Of a DNA stretch of 64,000 nt, positions 53,393 to 64,000 are shown piece by piece. The position numbers and the translations under genes are program-made. The stretch's first letter is position 1; every line of letters begins with the position of its first letter. Source of the DNA: Limnomonas spitsbergensis (Eukaryota > Chlorophyta > Chlorophyceae > Chlamydomonadales); contig JAYJMM010000104.1 in NCBI GenBank assembly GCA_037349105.1, forward strand, positions 1,398,001-1,462,000, in the 5' to 3' direction. Below the pieces are notes generated by a model. The model saw only the letters and a program-made list of their open reading frames with translations. It did no database searches and was not told the DNA's origin.

Positions 53393-54589
53393 CACTACGA
53401 TGCACCGACTGAAAATCCGCACTTCTTGATTATGTGTGGAATGACCGCGCTGAGATTCCACACAGCGACACGACCATCGCTAGTGATAAGCCCAGCAACT
53501 CGTGCATTGCACATTTCCAGCGATGTATCGCGCAAAAATATGCTTCTACTTTACAATGGCATTGAGAGTTTGTGAGCACAGAGTGTAGGGAACAGACGCA
53601 AGTCATGTTCGGACAGCCCGTTCGAAATTTCGTGGATAATGCACCCGTTTAACGCTTGGGGATCCTTCATTCGTCTCTTATGTTTACCTTCCGATGAACT
53701 AGCACTTCAGGAGCTCACGGAATTCAAGCCTGCAGCTCAGCTGCTCAGCTGGTCAGATGTAACAGATCATGAGGTGGGAGAGTGAGACGTAAGAGGAACT
53801 GACTCAAGTACCGGTACTCAACTGAGAGGGGATGTGCTAGAGCTTATACAGACAGGGTGAAATCATGAGTTAAATATCCATCATTGCCCGGATGATTGTC
53901 TGCTTAAACTAGCATTCTGCATGGTCAATCTGCAATCTGCATGCATACATGGTGACCCTTAGGGGTTACTTGGGGGCCATGCAAGAATGTATGGGGGCTG
54001 GCATGCAGCCATGCCTGCCGGTTTGGGCCATGGCACCTCCACCTCACATGTGGGATTTGGGGGGGGGGAGGTCGTATTGAATCCCGCATCGGGCCAAAGG
54101 CCCGTAACGTATCGTAACGTAACGTGATGCCGTAACCCGTTCCCTGTGTCCCTGACCCTAACACTGTTGATGTCCAGGAGCAGGGACAAATGAACCCATA
54201 TACAGGAGCCCATACCCTCGCCGTGCAACTGAAGGCTGCTTACTGCAATTCTAAGGCATTACGTTTGGCACCTCAATACTGGATTTTTTTTTAAGACGCC
54301 ACGCTTGGGAACGTGCTCACACTACTGGCAACGGCAACTCATCCCCAAGCAAAACCTTATAACGTTTCGTCGGGAGAGGGGTCCCCCAGCCACTTTCCAG
54401 TGGCCGAGAGGGTGATGGAGCAGAGTAAACTGCACCCAATGTAGCACCCAAGAGGGCAAGAAAGGGCAGTTCCAGATCTCCCCCCCCTATTTCAGTTGTT
54501 TTTGCCGCCATCCAGGGACCTGAAGCTGCCTTGCATTTTAGCATGGTATCGTAAGTGCCCACACACACCTTCGTACAGTTGACACCTTT

Positions 54590-54722
54590 GCAGTTGCTGT
54601 TTGCCTTTCCGGCCTTTCCTTCCCGACCCCCTCTTCCTTTTTGTTTCTTCTCCTCTCCTATCTAAACAGTTGGGCGCCCACGCGGTCGAGCCTTTTTCAG
54701 CAGGGCCCAGAGGTGTTACGTC
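54590..54722 (+). mobile_element. L1-like LINE 3'-UTR fragment
   Basis: TTTGCCTTTCCGGCC, ACAGTTGGGCGCCC and GCAGGGCCCAGAGGTGTTAC follow the same order as the 3' end of the LINE at 52420-52770. Extremely 5' truncated copy. Confidence 0.8.
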
Positions 54723-55487
54723 TTTGACATATTTGCAGGTCTTTCAGTCTGCAGACGTCCGAAGTATTAGGGAAATCGTCCTCGAGAGGTATCTACATAC
54801 AGTCCACCTAAAAAATCGAACACAGATACCAAGAACACGGACATAAGCCCCTGGATATAATACACTTGGTCCCATGGGGGGGGGGCAAAATCAGCTTACC
54901 CAAAAACCCCCACACTAAATAGGCTATAACTGAAGATTACTGTCATATTTCCCCAATCCCCAGCAGCTCTATCGTGGTGTTTCAGTATGTGTATTCCTTA
55001 AACTTTCCAGACAACTTGACTTTTAAGCCTGCAATATTTTCCTAACTTTTGCTAAGCTGGTCTGCAAGTCAGCTACTGGGTAATACACAGAAAATTAGGG
55101 GAAATACCTGACATGCAAAAAGCAGGTGCAATTCGTTGCCTAGTATTTAAACATACACTATCAATGGCTCGCCCGTTTCAATGGTACAATTAAGTCTCCT
55201 TTCCACTCTGGTACTCCAGATGGCATGCCACTTAAGGCTTCAAAACGCTTTTTCCCTCCTGGTACAAACTACAGTGTGGACTAAATTACAATCGTAAGTC
55301 TGTACCATGTTCCATTCAATTCATTCAGACTGCCTCCTACTACTCAATGTGTGCCACCTTAACGGACAGAAGCCAGGCAGATATGGTAGTGTGCACACCG
55401 CTACTGCTTCAATCCATCTGACGCCTACAGTCGCTCAACAGGCGATCTCACCCTAACAGCCTTTCTGTACCACCGACCGCTCCCACG

Positions 55488-56454
55488 CTAGCTCTTGATT
55501 GCCAGCCCTTCCAGCATCTTTAATATCCTTGTCTTATCCCTCCAGCCATTGGGGGCAGGAGCCACGTGGTAGCCGAGGGCCTCACAGGCTCGCTGCAACA
55601 CGGCCTCCCCACCATTCATTTTGAAGTACTTGTTGTTCTTCAAGGAATACACAATATTTTCCACTTCAGACCTGCGTGTCAGAATTGTGTAACACAACAC
55701 AGCTCAGGCCTTCACACTAAATGTTTGTGGCAAAGGGTAAGAGCCTAATAGGGGATCTGTTTTTAAGTACTTTTGTCATTCGAGAAATTCATGACCCTCT
55801 CCACCTTGAACCTGCTTGCATTCCCGCAATACTGATTTTCCCATCAGGGCATAGGGTAGTAGGGGATATGGTTGAGGATATTTTAGAGGGGTTGGGGGGA
55901 TATATAACACAATTACCCGTTTCCAAGTTGCTCGAGCAGACCAAGCAAGACACTCAGCACAGGCAGACGGTCACGAAGGCCAGTCATAAAGAAGGAAAGC
56001 TACGCTAAACAGGGGTGTGAGGGTTTAGGGAACAGTGCAGCATGGGCGGACGTCGCGTCCGTGCCAAAACCACTATAAGCCATGTCCACAGAAACAAAGT
56101 GAATAATAAGGCTTCCCTGGATCGCCACTGCGCAGCGTTTTCTTTTACTAAGAGAAAAGCTGCTATTGCATATGCGCGCTCGCACAGCTTGCCTGGGGCC
56201 GAATCTGCAACTGCATCAATACCATCAGCGGAGGGATGCGGCACATGAGCCCAGCATCAGCTCACCTGTTGCCCTGGAATTCTACTTCCAAAGCTAACAT
56301 GTAGGCGATTGCGTTTCCGTCGTGTCCGTTCCTGAGCACGACAGGCCGAGCAAATGAGATGCAAAGGTAGCTGAGAACATGCAAACAGACCAAGCATGAG
56401 ATCATAGGGCAGATCTGGAGCTACATGGCGCTGTCCGCAATGAGCACACAGCAT
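55488..56454 (-). CDS. Unassigned host gene with CxxC motifs (partial model)
   Basis: First exon 56454-56266 (63 codons) begins MLCAHCGQRH and has CSACR at ~36-40, a possible four-Cys zinc site, followed by a basic stretch, with a good donor (CAACAG|GTGAGC). A middle segment ~56200-56100 (ADSAPGKLCERAYAIAAFLL, KENAAQWRSREALL) and a terminal exon 55676-55488 (SEVENIVYSLKNNKYFKMNG...RILKMLEGLAIKS, acceptor CACGCAG) lie on the same strand. Phases of the middle part could not be reconciled. Family not recognised. Confidence 0.45.
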
Positions 56455-57978
56455 CCGAAGCCAACAAACTCTGACTGTGAGCCTGGCACTTGTTATCCGC
56501 TAGCTTTGTAGCCTCCTACATACCATCACGGGTATAAGGGGTATTACATACCTTCACGCATGTCCCGCGTGGTACAATTATCCACGGTTATATCACTTTG
56601 TCCCAGTGGTACCATAACTGTTCTCTGAATGACATGTAACAACAAGCTCCGTCACAACTGGGACAGCACGCACTACCGATCGACCAGAGGCATTGCTGAC
56701 AGTCATCAACATATGAAAGAAATCCTGCTATTTAGGCACTGCCTCAAACACTGCAGGCAAGAAACCTGAGGTCCCTGCTGGACAGCAAGGCTAACAGATT
56801 TCCACCACAATCCTGAAGTGCCAAAAGGTGCATGGCAACAGTGCCAACAAGTAGCAGCTTTCAATTAACTTGGTGAGCCAGAGAGCGTATCGGGCGGTAG
56901 CGTCCGTGGGTTCTTTTGACCTTTGCTTGAGAAATGTGCCGTTGATAGTTCTGCCCAAGTCGCGACAAAGGTCCTGTCACGAACAATCCGTCGGTGCATC
57001 AGGAAGCACATTTAATGCGCGCATCATGTCCTGTGTAAGAAAGGCGGCCTATCGGCATTTTCTTTTGCTTAAAATATGAGAGAGCTCGGTGGGTAAACCC
57101 ACCTGCAGGCCTCGTGGAGCGGAAGCCAGCCACTCTTGGAGAAAGCCAGCAGCAACTCCCTGCTGGGCCTGTGGGGCCGAGGAAGGCCGTACTGTGCCAG
57201 AAGAAACACCAAGTGGGGAGACTTTTCCAGCTGCCCTCTGCTGCCCACAGGCAGGCTGCCGATGGGGACCCCGAGCAGCCAGCAGACCAGCAGCGGGTCA
57301 GCAGCAGCACATGCTCGACTCAGGCCAGAGGCATCGTACCTGAGAGGACCAGGATGGATGTGACAGGGTGAGGAGAGTGTACTTGTCGTGTTCAGGGTTC
57401 AGGGTTCGGGGTGTAGGGTGAAGCTCACCCTGATTTGAGACAGCTTCAGGTATGTAACGCAAGCAGGTGAGGCGAGCAGCTTGTGAATTGATGTCTGCCT
57501 CCCTTTTCTTATTTTTCTCCTATCTTCAACAGCCAGGGTTCGGTACAGGAAAAGGGTGGGATCAGCTACAGGATGGGATTTGTAAGTTCTAAGGCCGACT
57601 AGTCAACGCTAATGACAGGTAAAGCTTATCGGCCATAAAAGACATGGCATGCTGATGAGTTAATCGGGATCATGAACTACGACAACAGAGTGGCTGTATT
57701 CCCTGATGCAATCAATTGGGGAGGGGGGCACGGTTTAAAAGAATGTCATTAAGGTATTTCTATAAAGCACGAGATTTTGGAGACTTCTCCAGTCCTCTAC
57801 CTTCACTTTCAGCTATCATACAAATTAAGGCTATGTGCAACTCTGTTCCTCAATAAACTTCATCCTTTCACTCCCCCGCCCCAAGGTCCTTGAATCTGCA
57901 TCTTAACACTTTTTGCTCGAACAGCAGTTGTATGTTTGGCTGCAAATAGGATCTGTGAACCCAAGCCGCCCTATCCCT
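56455..57978. other. Intergenic region
   Basis: No gene seen. Three short plus-strand frames at 57089-57371 overlap one another and look like shadows. A TTCAGGGTTCAGGGTTCGGG telomere-like run is at 57392-57418. Confidence 0.45.
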
Positions 57979-60900
57979 TCACGACGCGCACCCGTCTCGA
58001 CAGAGCAGCAGCCTGTCAAACGCTCCTTCTTCTTTTGACTCCAAATGGTCCCTGACCGTGGCCAGTTGGTGGATCTGACGCAGCAGATCTAGCGCCGGGC
58101 CACTGACGGCTTGTAGGTCCCACAGCAGACTCTCCCAGGGCAGAAGCAGCCAGTGCAGGAAGGGGGGGGAGTACAGCTTGGATTTTGACGAGTCAGCGTC
58201 CGGTCCCAACGCTGCGCCCTCATCAAGCAGCGGCAGCTCTACTGCTACGGCTGCTGCTGCTGCTGCTGCTGCCGGTGGCGGTGTTGTTGGCAGAGAGGGC
58301 GGTGGCTCTGGTAACTTCAGGCCGCGCAGGAAGGCCTCGTTGCACCCTTTGATGCACAACAGCTGACGAAGACGGACCGACGCCTCGTGCCATACTGCCG
58401 CCTCTCCTGCTCCGGTCTGCTGATCCTGCCGCCCCGCTGCTGCCTCAGACACAACCTGCGGCGGCCGGAGCTGCTGTGGCAGCTGGGAATGCAAAGGCCC
58501 AAAAATTGCAGAGATTAGCTCCCATGCATCGTGCCCCACAGGCGGACTCTCACAAGCGACAGCGATACAACTGGGAGCCGTGTGGCCTGTCATTGGTGAT
58601 GCCAACATCGCCAACGGCTGCACCTCAGTCGAGGGGCTTCTGCGCAGCCCAGATTCCCGGCTCTGATCGCCCCACGCAGCAGCTCCCAGGGGCAGGGGCG
58701 GAGGAGGCGCGAAGGGCAGTGATGAGTCACTGGACAAAGCCTCTGATGCTGTCAAGGGCCCAGCGGGGGAAGCAGGCAGAGTAGAGACACCCACAGTCAT
58801 CAGCTGCTGTTGCTGCTGCAGCTGCAGCTGCTGGGCTGAAGATGGCACTGGCCAGGCAGAAAGTTTCCCACGAGAGACCGTCAGGCTAGGGGAGGGGAGG
58901 GCAGTGAGTCTGCCGCCCAGATCTCCTGAACCTGACCGGGCCTTCTTCTGCACTGGGGTTGAGTCCTCCTCAACCTGCAGGGTTTAGGGTTTAGGGTTTA
59001 GGGTGCGAACAATTATCGGGCGGCAGCATTCCCTGGTGAGAGGATGGGTGTGAGGCTCTCAGGCGTCAGGGCCGGTGGGGATCAGGTTCAGTGCAGAATG
59101 GCCACCACACGACTGCCCTCGAAATATATGCACACACAGAAAATGCCTCAATGACGGAGATGGTCCGATAGGGGCAAGGTCTTTCTTGGTGACTCATGCA
59201 GGCCCCAGGTGCGTGTCAAAAGAGAGGAAGAGGCCTCTGGGTTCAGGCCGCAGCCCAGGTGCAGTCTCGCAGATCTGGCTGGAAGAAAAGCGAAAAGTGC
59301 CATGGGTTGAGCACGGAGTCATTTGACATCCAGACATTTTAGCCAGGCATACGTGAAGCTCATAAAGACCCATGAAAGACTGCAACACAAAATGCTTATC
59401 ATCAAGTAGGAGGATCTCTAGATCCACTGCCCACTTGCGTTTTTTTTTGGTATAAAACAGAATCCTCAGATATGCTTTCACCCCCCTGCTTTCACCCATG
59501 TCATCCATGGCCAACAAACAGACTGACCTAAATTCACGCCCCACAGCCATATTTGAATATTTACCTCCTCGCATTGCCAGTATGACACCCCTGGGAACGT
59601 CTTGAAGCTCCAGAACTCCTTGCCCTTCTTCTCACATTTCACCTCAGTCAAAAGCGCGAGGGTCTCTGACGGCAGCTTGCATGGCTCATCCCATGCTTGC
59701 CGCCCCCCCAGCTGTGACCCCCCGCTGCTGCCGTCGACACATTGCAGCGAGGGAGCCACGAGGCCGCTGCCAGACTCAGCTTTTGCGAGCTTCTGCTGCT
59801 GCCGCTGGAACCGAACTCCGACCACCCAGTGGCTGATGATCCTGTTTTTTCAGACACATGGGGGGGGCGGCACACGTCTCAACAGCTGGCACCCATCAGC
59901 TTCATCCAAGTGCAGGTTTAATTGGTGGCTGACCCCCTGGTATGAACACATCAGTGGTAGATTAGAGCAACAACAATCATAACAACGCAAGCATATAGAC
60001 TAACAAGCCATTCCTGTTGACACCTATCCAGCTTTCCACCCGGTGCTACATAAACAAATAAGCCCATGGGGCGAGGAGGCAGGAAGCCTCACGTTATAAC
60101 TCATAAGTAGCAGGTTATGACACTGTTATTCAAGTTATTATCCCAGCAGCTATTAGTCCTGGGCTATGACACCGTTGTTTCTGTCATCCAGGCACCTTCC
60201 CCCCTGCCCAAGTCCAGATGCATGTCAACATACCAGGATAACTCGCACAAGGCTTCTTAAAACTCTCTTTCCATTTCCGTAAAGGTGTGCCCCAGCCTGT
60301 GTGGTAGCTCATTTAAACTACCCTGCTGGTAGCCCATTTCAAGTACCCTTCTGGCTATTAGGGTTGCGGGTCTATGGATGTATTGCACCCTAAACAAATA
60401 TATACCTATGGTAGATTCGAATTGCCTTCCTAGATATTTAGATTGTTCAGGGGTGACAGACTCCTTGAAATACGAATTTTAGATTGCAAATGCCAGTTTC
60501 AGTCAGAAATTGAGAGTGCTTACTCGAGTTCTTGTCCAGATTTTGCCTGATGCAAGCATAAAAGAAATCATCAATTCATTCCCGAGGGAAGACAATTCAA
60601 ACAATTCAAATCTATGGTAGTCCATTTCGAAAACCTTTCTGGCTCAAGTCCTTCTCTAATACCGTCCTGGCTATAACCCATTTCACCATTTTCACGTTCC
60701 TTCCCGGCTAGTCCATTTCAAATATCCTACTGGCTAGCCCATGTAAAAAACTGGCTAACCTATTTCAAATACGCTTCTGGCTAAAACATTTCAAATACCC
60801 ATGTGGCTAGTCCACTTCAAATACCCTTCTGGCTTCAAATGCCCCTTCACCTTGTTCTCTTTTGGCCGATGTTATCGCAGGTTTGACGTCCACTCCGCTT

Positions 60901-62405
60901 CAGTGCATAAAACGGACCTGGACCAGTGCCTGAATAATGGTTACAAAAACCAGATCATGCACGCAACAGTCAAACAAGCAGAAAGATACATGTTAATACA
61001 CAAACGTGTTCTGAGCACGTCGATGGTCTAACGGGCGGATTAAGGGAACACCCCTGTTATGGGAACATCTCACCGTTCTCGCAGGATATCGGTTTTGCTC
61101 GGAAGGCGCCTGCTCCACCTGGATTCCAATTCAGTCCCTTCATGCCTGACCCAGCCAGGAACCAGCATCTATACTCCGGAAGCTGCGGGGCGTTGCAGGA
61201 CATATTTGGGTCCAGGACTTGGCTGCTTGCGAGCCATCCGACTGTTGACACTGCCTCATTCACATTTTTTGTCGGATGCTGCCTGAGAGGTGTCAAGTAC
61301 TGGTCCACGATCCTCTTGAGCTGATCCATGCGGTGTTTCTCCAAAGCAGTGTCTCCACCTCCCAAAGGACACTGATCCACAATTGGGACAACAGGAGCTT
61401 GGATGCCTGGTGGCCGCTGCCACTGCTGCTGCTGATGTTGTTCCTGCTGCTGCAACACCTGCTGCAGCTGACATTGATCTTGCTCCTGCTGCTCCTGCTG
61501 CTGCAGCTGCTCCTGCTGAGGTGGTGCAAGCAGGACAGATACAAGCGGCTGCTCCTGCTGTAGCGATTGAACAATAGCGTGGCTCACCGACCACAGACCA
61601 GTAATCTGCTGCTGCTGCTGCTGCCCGTCCAGGTAATACAGAGGCAGGTCCTGCTGAGCTGGTTCCAACTCCTCGCTGTTGAAAGTCTCTAAATTCAAAT
61701 GAGGCTCCTGCAGATCTGACACATCTTCTCCTGCAGCATTATGCAGATTTCAGAGAAAATAGATGGGAGGGGTATGTCAGCAGGACCGAACTGTCCTAAG
61801 CCCAGAAAGGCTTGAGAGCTACATGGAAGAAAATGAACAAGGCTGGCTCACAATCCTGGATCCTAGATTCAACCAGCGTTGAATTTGATTATTCAACAGA
61901 TATTTCATATTTGTGGCGCTCCAGACAGCAGGTGCGCATGATGATAGCAAACGCCACATCCCAGACTCCCAGGCATTTAAAATCTTGACGAATTAAGCAA
62001 GCCATCAGGAAGCCTCGCACAGATGCCTGGCATTGGCCTGCCTGCCTGCCTAACTGACTGGAATGTGACACATAAATGTTAGTTAGGCAGGCAGGCAGGC
62101 CATGGCGGTTATCTTGAACAACTGATCCAGTACAAGATTCCATAGCTCTGAAGATTTGAATGTGCTGCAAGTACAGCAGATGTAATACCAGGGATGATAC
62201 TGCCCTCACCTGCCACCAGAAAAGGCTCACCCACCCAGTGGATCCTGGCATGCTGCCCCCTCTTCAGAGAAGAGGTGAGCGTAATCCATCTCGTCCTCTC
62301 CTGATGCTGCCAGGCTGTCCATTAGCCTCAACCCTGGGCTGTCAGTCCTGTCATGGCTCCTCATCACGAACTGGTACACATTGTTGAAGGAGCAAGCTTC
62401 GTCTT
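57979..62405 (-). CDS. Glutamine-rich protein, unassigned (partial model)
   Basis: Exons supported by splice sites and phase: ~62405-62235 (EACSFNNVYQFVMRSHDRTD... ), 61730-61074 (poly-Q: DGQQQQQQ, QEQLQQQEQQEQDQ; ends IVDQYLTPLRQHPT..), 59841-59565 (SHWVVGVRFQRQQQKLAKAE ... EFWSFKTFPGVSYWQCEE), 58974-57979 (Ala- and Pro-rich, poly-Q, ending LESKEEGAFDRLLLCRDGC). Exon pairs 1-2 and 3-4 agree in phase; 2-3 do not, so an exon is missing between 59842 and 61073. The start is not identified. Q-rich tracts and the lack of enzyme motifs suggest a transcription-related or scaffold protein, but no domain is recognised. Confidence 0.5.
58978..59004 (-). repeat. Interstitial telomere-type repeat (CCCTAAA)3 at a splice acceptor
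   Basis: On the plus strand, GGTTTAG is repeated three times. On the gene strand CCCTAAACCCTAAACCCTGC runs directly into CAG|GTTGAGG, the acceptor of the last exon of the Q-rich gene, so the telomere-like array supplies its pyrimidine tract. Confidence 0.85.
60296..60845 (+). repeat. Degenerate ~28-bp repeat (GGCTAGCCCATTTCAAATAC units)
   Basis: About ten imperfect units with CCCATTTCAAATACCCTTCTGG lie in two clusters (60296-60360, 60610-60845), in the intron of the Q-rich gene. Confidence 0.8.
62035..62101. repeat. Perfect 21-bp inverted repeat (hairpin)
   Basis: Arms 62035-62055 (GGCCTGCCTGCCTGCCTAAC plus T) and 62081-62101 are exact reverse complements around a 25-base spacer. The arms are built of GCCT repeats. 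It lies in the intron between the first two exons of the Q-rich model. Confidence 0.92.
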
Positions 62406-62639
62406 TGGCAGCAGCGGTGGCCTGCCCTGGGCGGGGGCAGGGGCTTGGATGTGGCCACAGCTGATGAGGGTGTTGTGGCTGAGGATCAGAAGATTTCAAA
62501 CTGAGCGCACACGACGCGTTCATATCGCTTGGGCAGATCGAGTACGAATTCCGCGTCACAACAGACACCCGAAGATCCTGGGACTCCGTGACCCCTGGGA
62601 CTTCATATCAGGGTTCATATCGAGGCACAGAGGCGTGTT

Positions 62640-64000
62640 AGCACATCTCTGTGCCCTGATTTGAACCCTCACTTACGTGCATCACATTTATCACTCTTCA
62701 CCCGACCATCTTGCAGCTTCTACCTACATGGTACCGGTAGGCTGTGTAAGCAACATTTTCAAATTTATGTTGAAAACCGTGCATGGCCACGCATGACGGT
62801 GGGGCTTGACTGTAAAACCCTAGGCAACCGTTGTTGCGCACCCTAATGCGCTGGGTTTGCACCAGCGGTTGACGCCCGTACTAGTCCGATCTCGCATCGC
62901 GTTGATTTGAGCTAGAGCAGGCCCAGCAACACGCGGGAATCCGCGAACTGAAAGCGAATGGGACACTGATTGCAACGTGACAAATCGAATCGTACAGATT
63001 CATCGGGTCAAACACAAGCGCGAGGGCTGGAACGCAGAGGTCGCAGAGATAGGAACGTCGGAGTCAAAGCAGACGTACAGGTCGCATAACGTGGCTGGGA
63101 GGGGGGAGTCGAGCGCGTGAACCTGAACCTGAATTTTAGCGAAAAATTACGCACCCTCTCCAACGCATTGTCCCGCAGCGGTTGGCGCCGGTACATGTCC
63201 CATCAAGCACCGCGTTGCTCGCCAGGACCTTGACGGCCTGGCAGCGATTGGCTTGTCACGTCAGGCCACGAAATGTTGCCCAGAAGAAAGTTCTATGATT
63301 CTTCTGGTGCAGGGTCCGACCAGGGTCCCACGCACCCTTTCTTTCGATTTCGATACGTTGTATTATTGTACATCAGCACTGTTTCAAATTTATACGCACG
63401 CGAGCCACGGAAGGACTGTAGGAAGGACTGCATCCTTCAGAATCCAGGGAAATCCTGCCCAATCCGCGACCTACTTTGTGCTCTAACTTGCCGACGCGGC
63501 CACTGCTGGCACCGAACTAAATTGCAGCATCTAGGTTCAAAAGGGCTTCTTTCGACGTGTGAAAAGCATGGAGAAGCTCAGCATCGGCAAGCTACGCCTT
63601 GCAGATTCCGGGGGAAATCCTGCCTACATCGCGAGGTCGATTGTGCTCTAACTTTCTGACTTGGCCGCTCCTGGTGCCGATGGAAAGTGCACAAGTAACA
63701 TATTGTCAAGGGGCATCGCTGCATCGAGGCAGCACTAACTGAATAATAAAACAACAACATATTCCGGGCCCTACCCACACCCATGATCCGGTTGCCATGC
63801 CATGCAAACCACATGTGATCCAATTCATGTCACACGGTACCTTGCCAATTAATTCGCAGTGGTCCGCTATTTTCTGGCCAAGCATACATCATCAGGACAT
63901 AAACACATTGACACTGCATTAGCATGCCCTTCCCTAGATCTTCACAACACATTGCGGTGTGAAACATTAAGCACATGGCCACGCACCACCAAAACATGAT
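62640..64000. other. Intergenic right edge with ~165-bp duplication
   Basis: Two diverged copies (63440-63520 and 63605-63690) of GGGAAATCCTGCC...GTGCTCTAACTT..GACGCGGCC/GACTTGGCC.. lie ~165 bp apart. A looser pair shares CAGCGGTTGACGCC / CAGCGGTTGGCGCC (62860 and 63178). No gene seen. Confidence 0.55.

Larger units (their letters stand above)
52771..55487. other. Intergenic region, no gene recognised
   Basis: Contains two CGTAA-rich tracts in inverted context (53312-53392 and 54080-54165), a LINE 3'-end fragment (54590-54722) and an AT-richer stretch (54900-55450) without features. Confidence 0.5.

Noticed and set aside
59194..59330. Possible exon of the Q-rich gene (QICETAPGLRPEP)
   Set aside because: Exons 59841-59565 and 58974-57979 join in phase without it; its frame does not fit the upstream phase.
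1..64000. CRISPR arrays, rRNA operons, bacterial-type operons
   Set aside because: Tandem repeats here lack regular spacers between identical repeats, introns and LINEs indicate a nuclear genome, and no rRNA or clear tRNA sequence was recognised by eye.

Overview
This window looks like a repeat-rich, intron-rich nuclear segment from a green alga. The evidence is: spliceosomal genes with short exons and GT-AG introns; (TTTAGGG)n interstitial repeats; an L1-like LINE plus a Dualen/RandI-type LINE, a lineage first described in chlorophytes; and GC-rich coding islands in poorer flanks. The exact class cannot be fixed from sequence alone; Chlorophyceae is a reasonable guess.

Layout. (1) 1-9356 is two diverged members of one retroelement family joined end to end or nested. 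The first shows a Gag-like ORF (13-2991). The second shows a DDE integrase fused to a PHD finger (5309-7219, 5' truncated). Each ends in the same unusual order: a ~240-bp block, a ~633-bp block, then a second copy of the ~240-bp block. (2) 9409-11500 (-) is a 5'-truncated L1-like LINE. (3) 11828-23002 is bounded by matching ~35-bp inverted repeats with TTAA/CTAA flanks, i.e. a DNA transposon. It has been split by a ~10-kb minus-strand LINE (about 11946-22205) carrying a Josephin-like cysteine protease, AP endonuclease, RT, RNase H and a second, restriction-like endonuclease. (4) 23006-26515 is mostly non-coding with a 242-bp foldback. (5) 26516-37191 (-) is a host gene of about 16 exons for an ALMT/FUSC-type membrane transporter with a long C-terminal tail. 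Three separate tandem arrays sit on its exons or splice sites. (6) 37362-38000 is a MITE-like element. (7) 42602-47023 (+) holds a low-complexity exon and a four-exon myo-inositol-oxygenase-like gene lacking most metal ligands. (8) 50036-52770 (+) is a second, decayed copy of the L1-like LINE. (9) 55488-56454 (-) and 57979-62405 (-) are partial models of two unassigned host genes, the second glutamine-rich.

The three most informative points are the dual-endonuclease LINE with a Josephin signature, the conserved split-repeat end of the PHD-integrase elements, and the transporter gene whose minisatellites copy its own splice junctions and, in one exon, break the reading frame. All exon models are hand-built from splice consensus and phase agreement and have no transcript support here.
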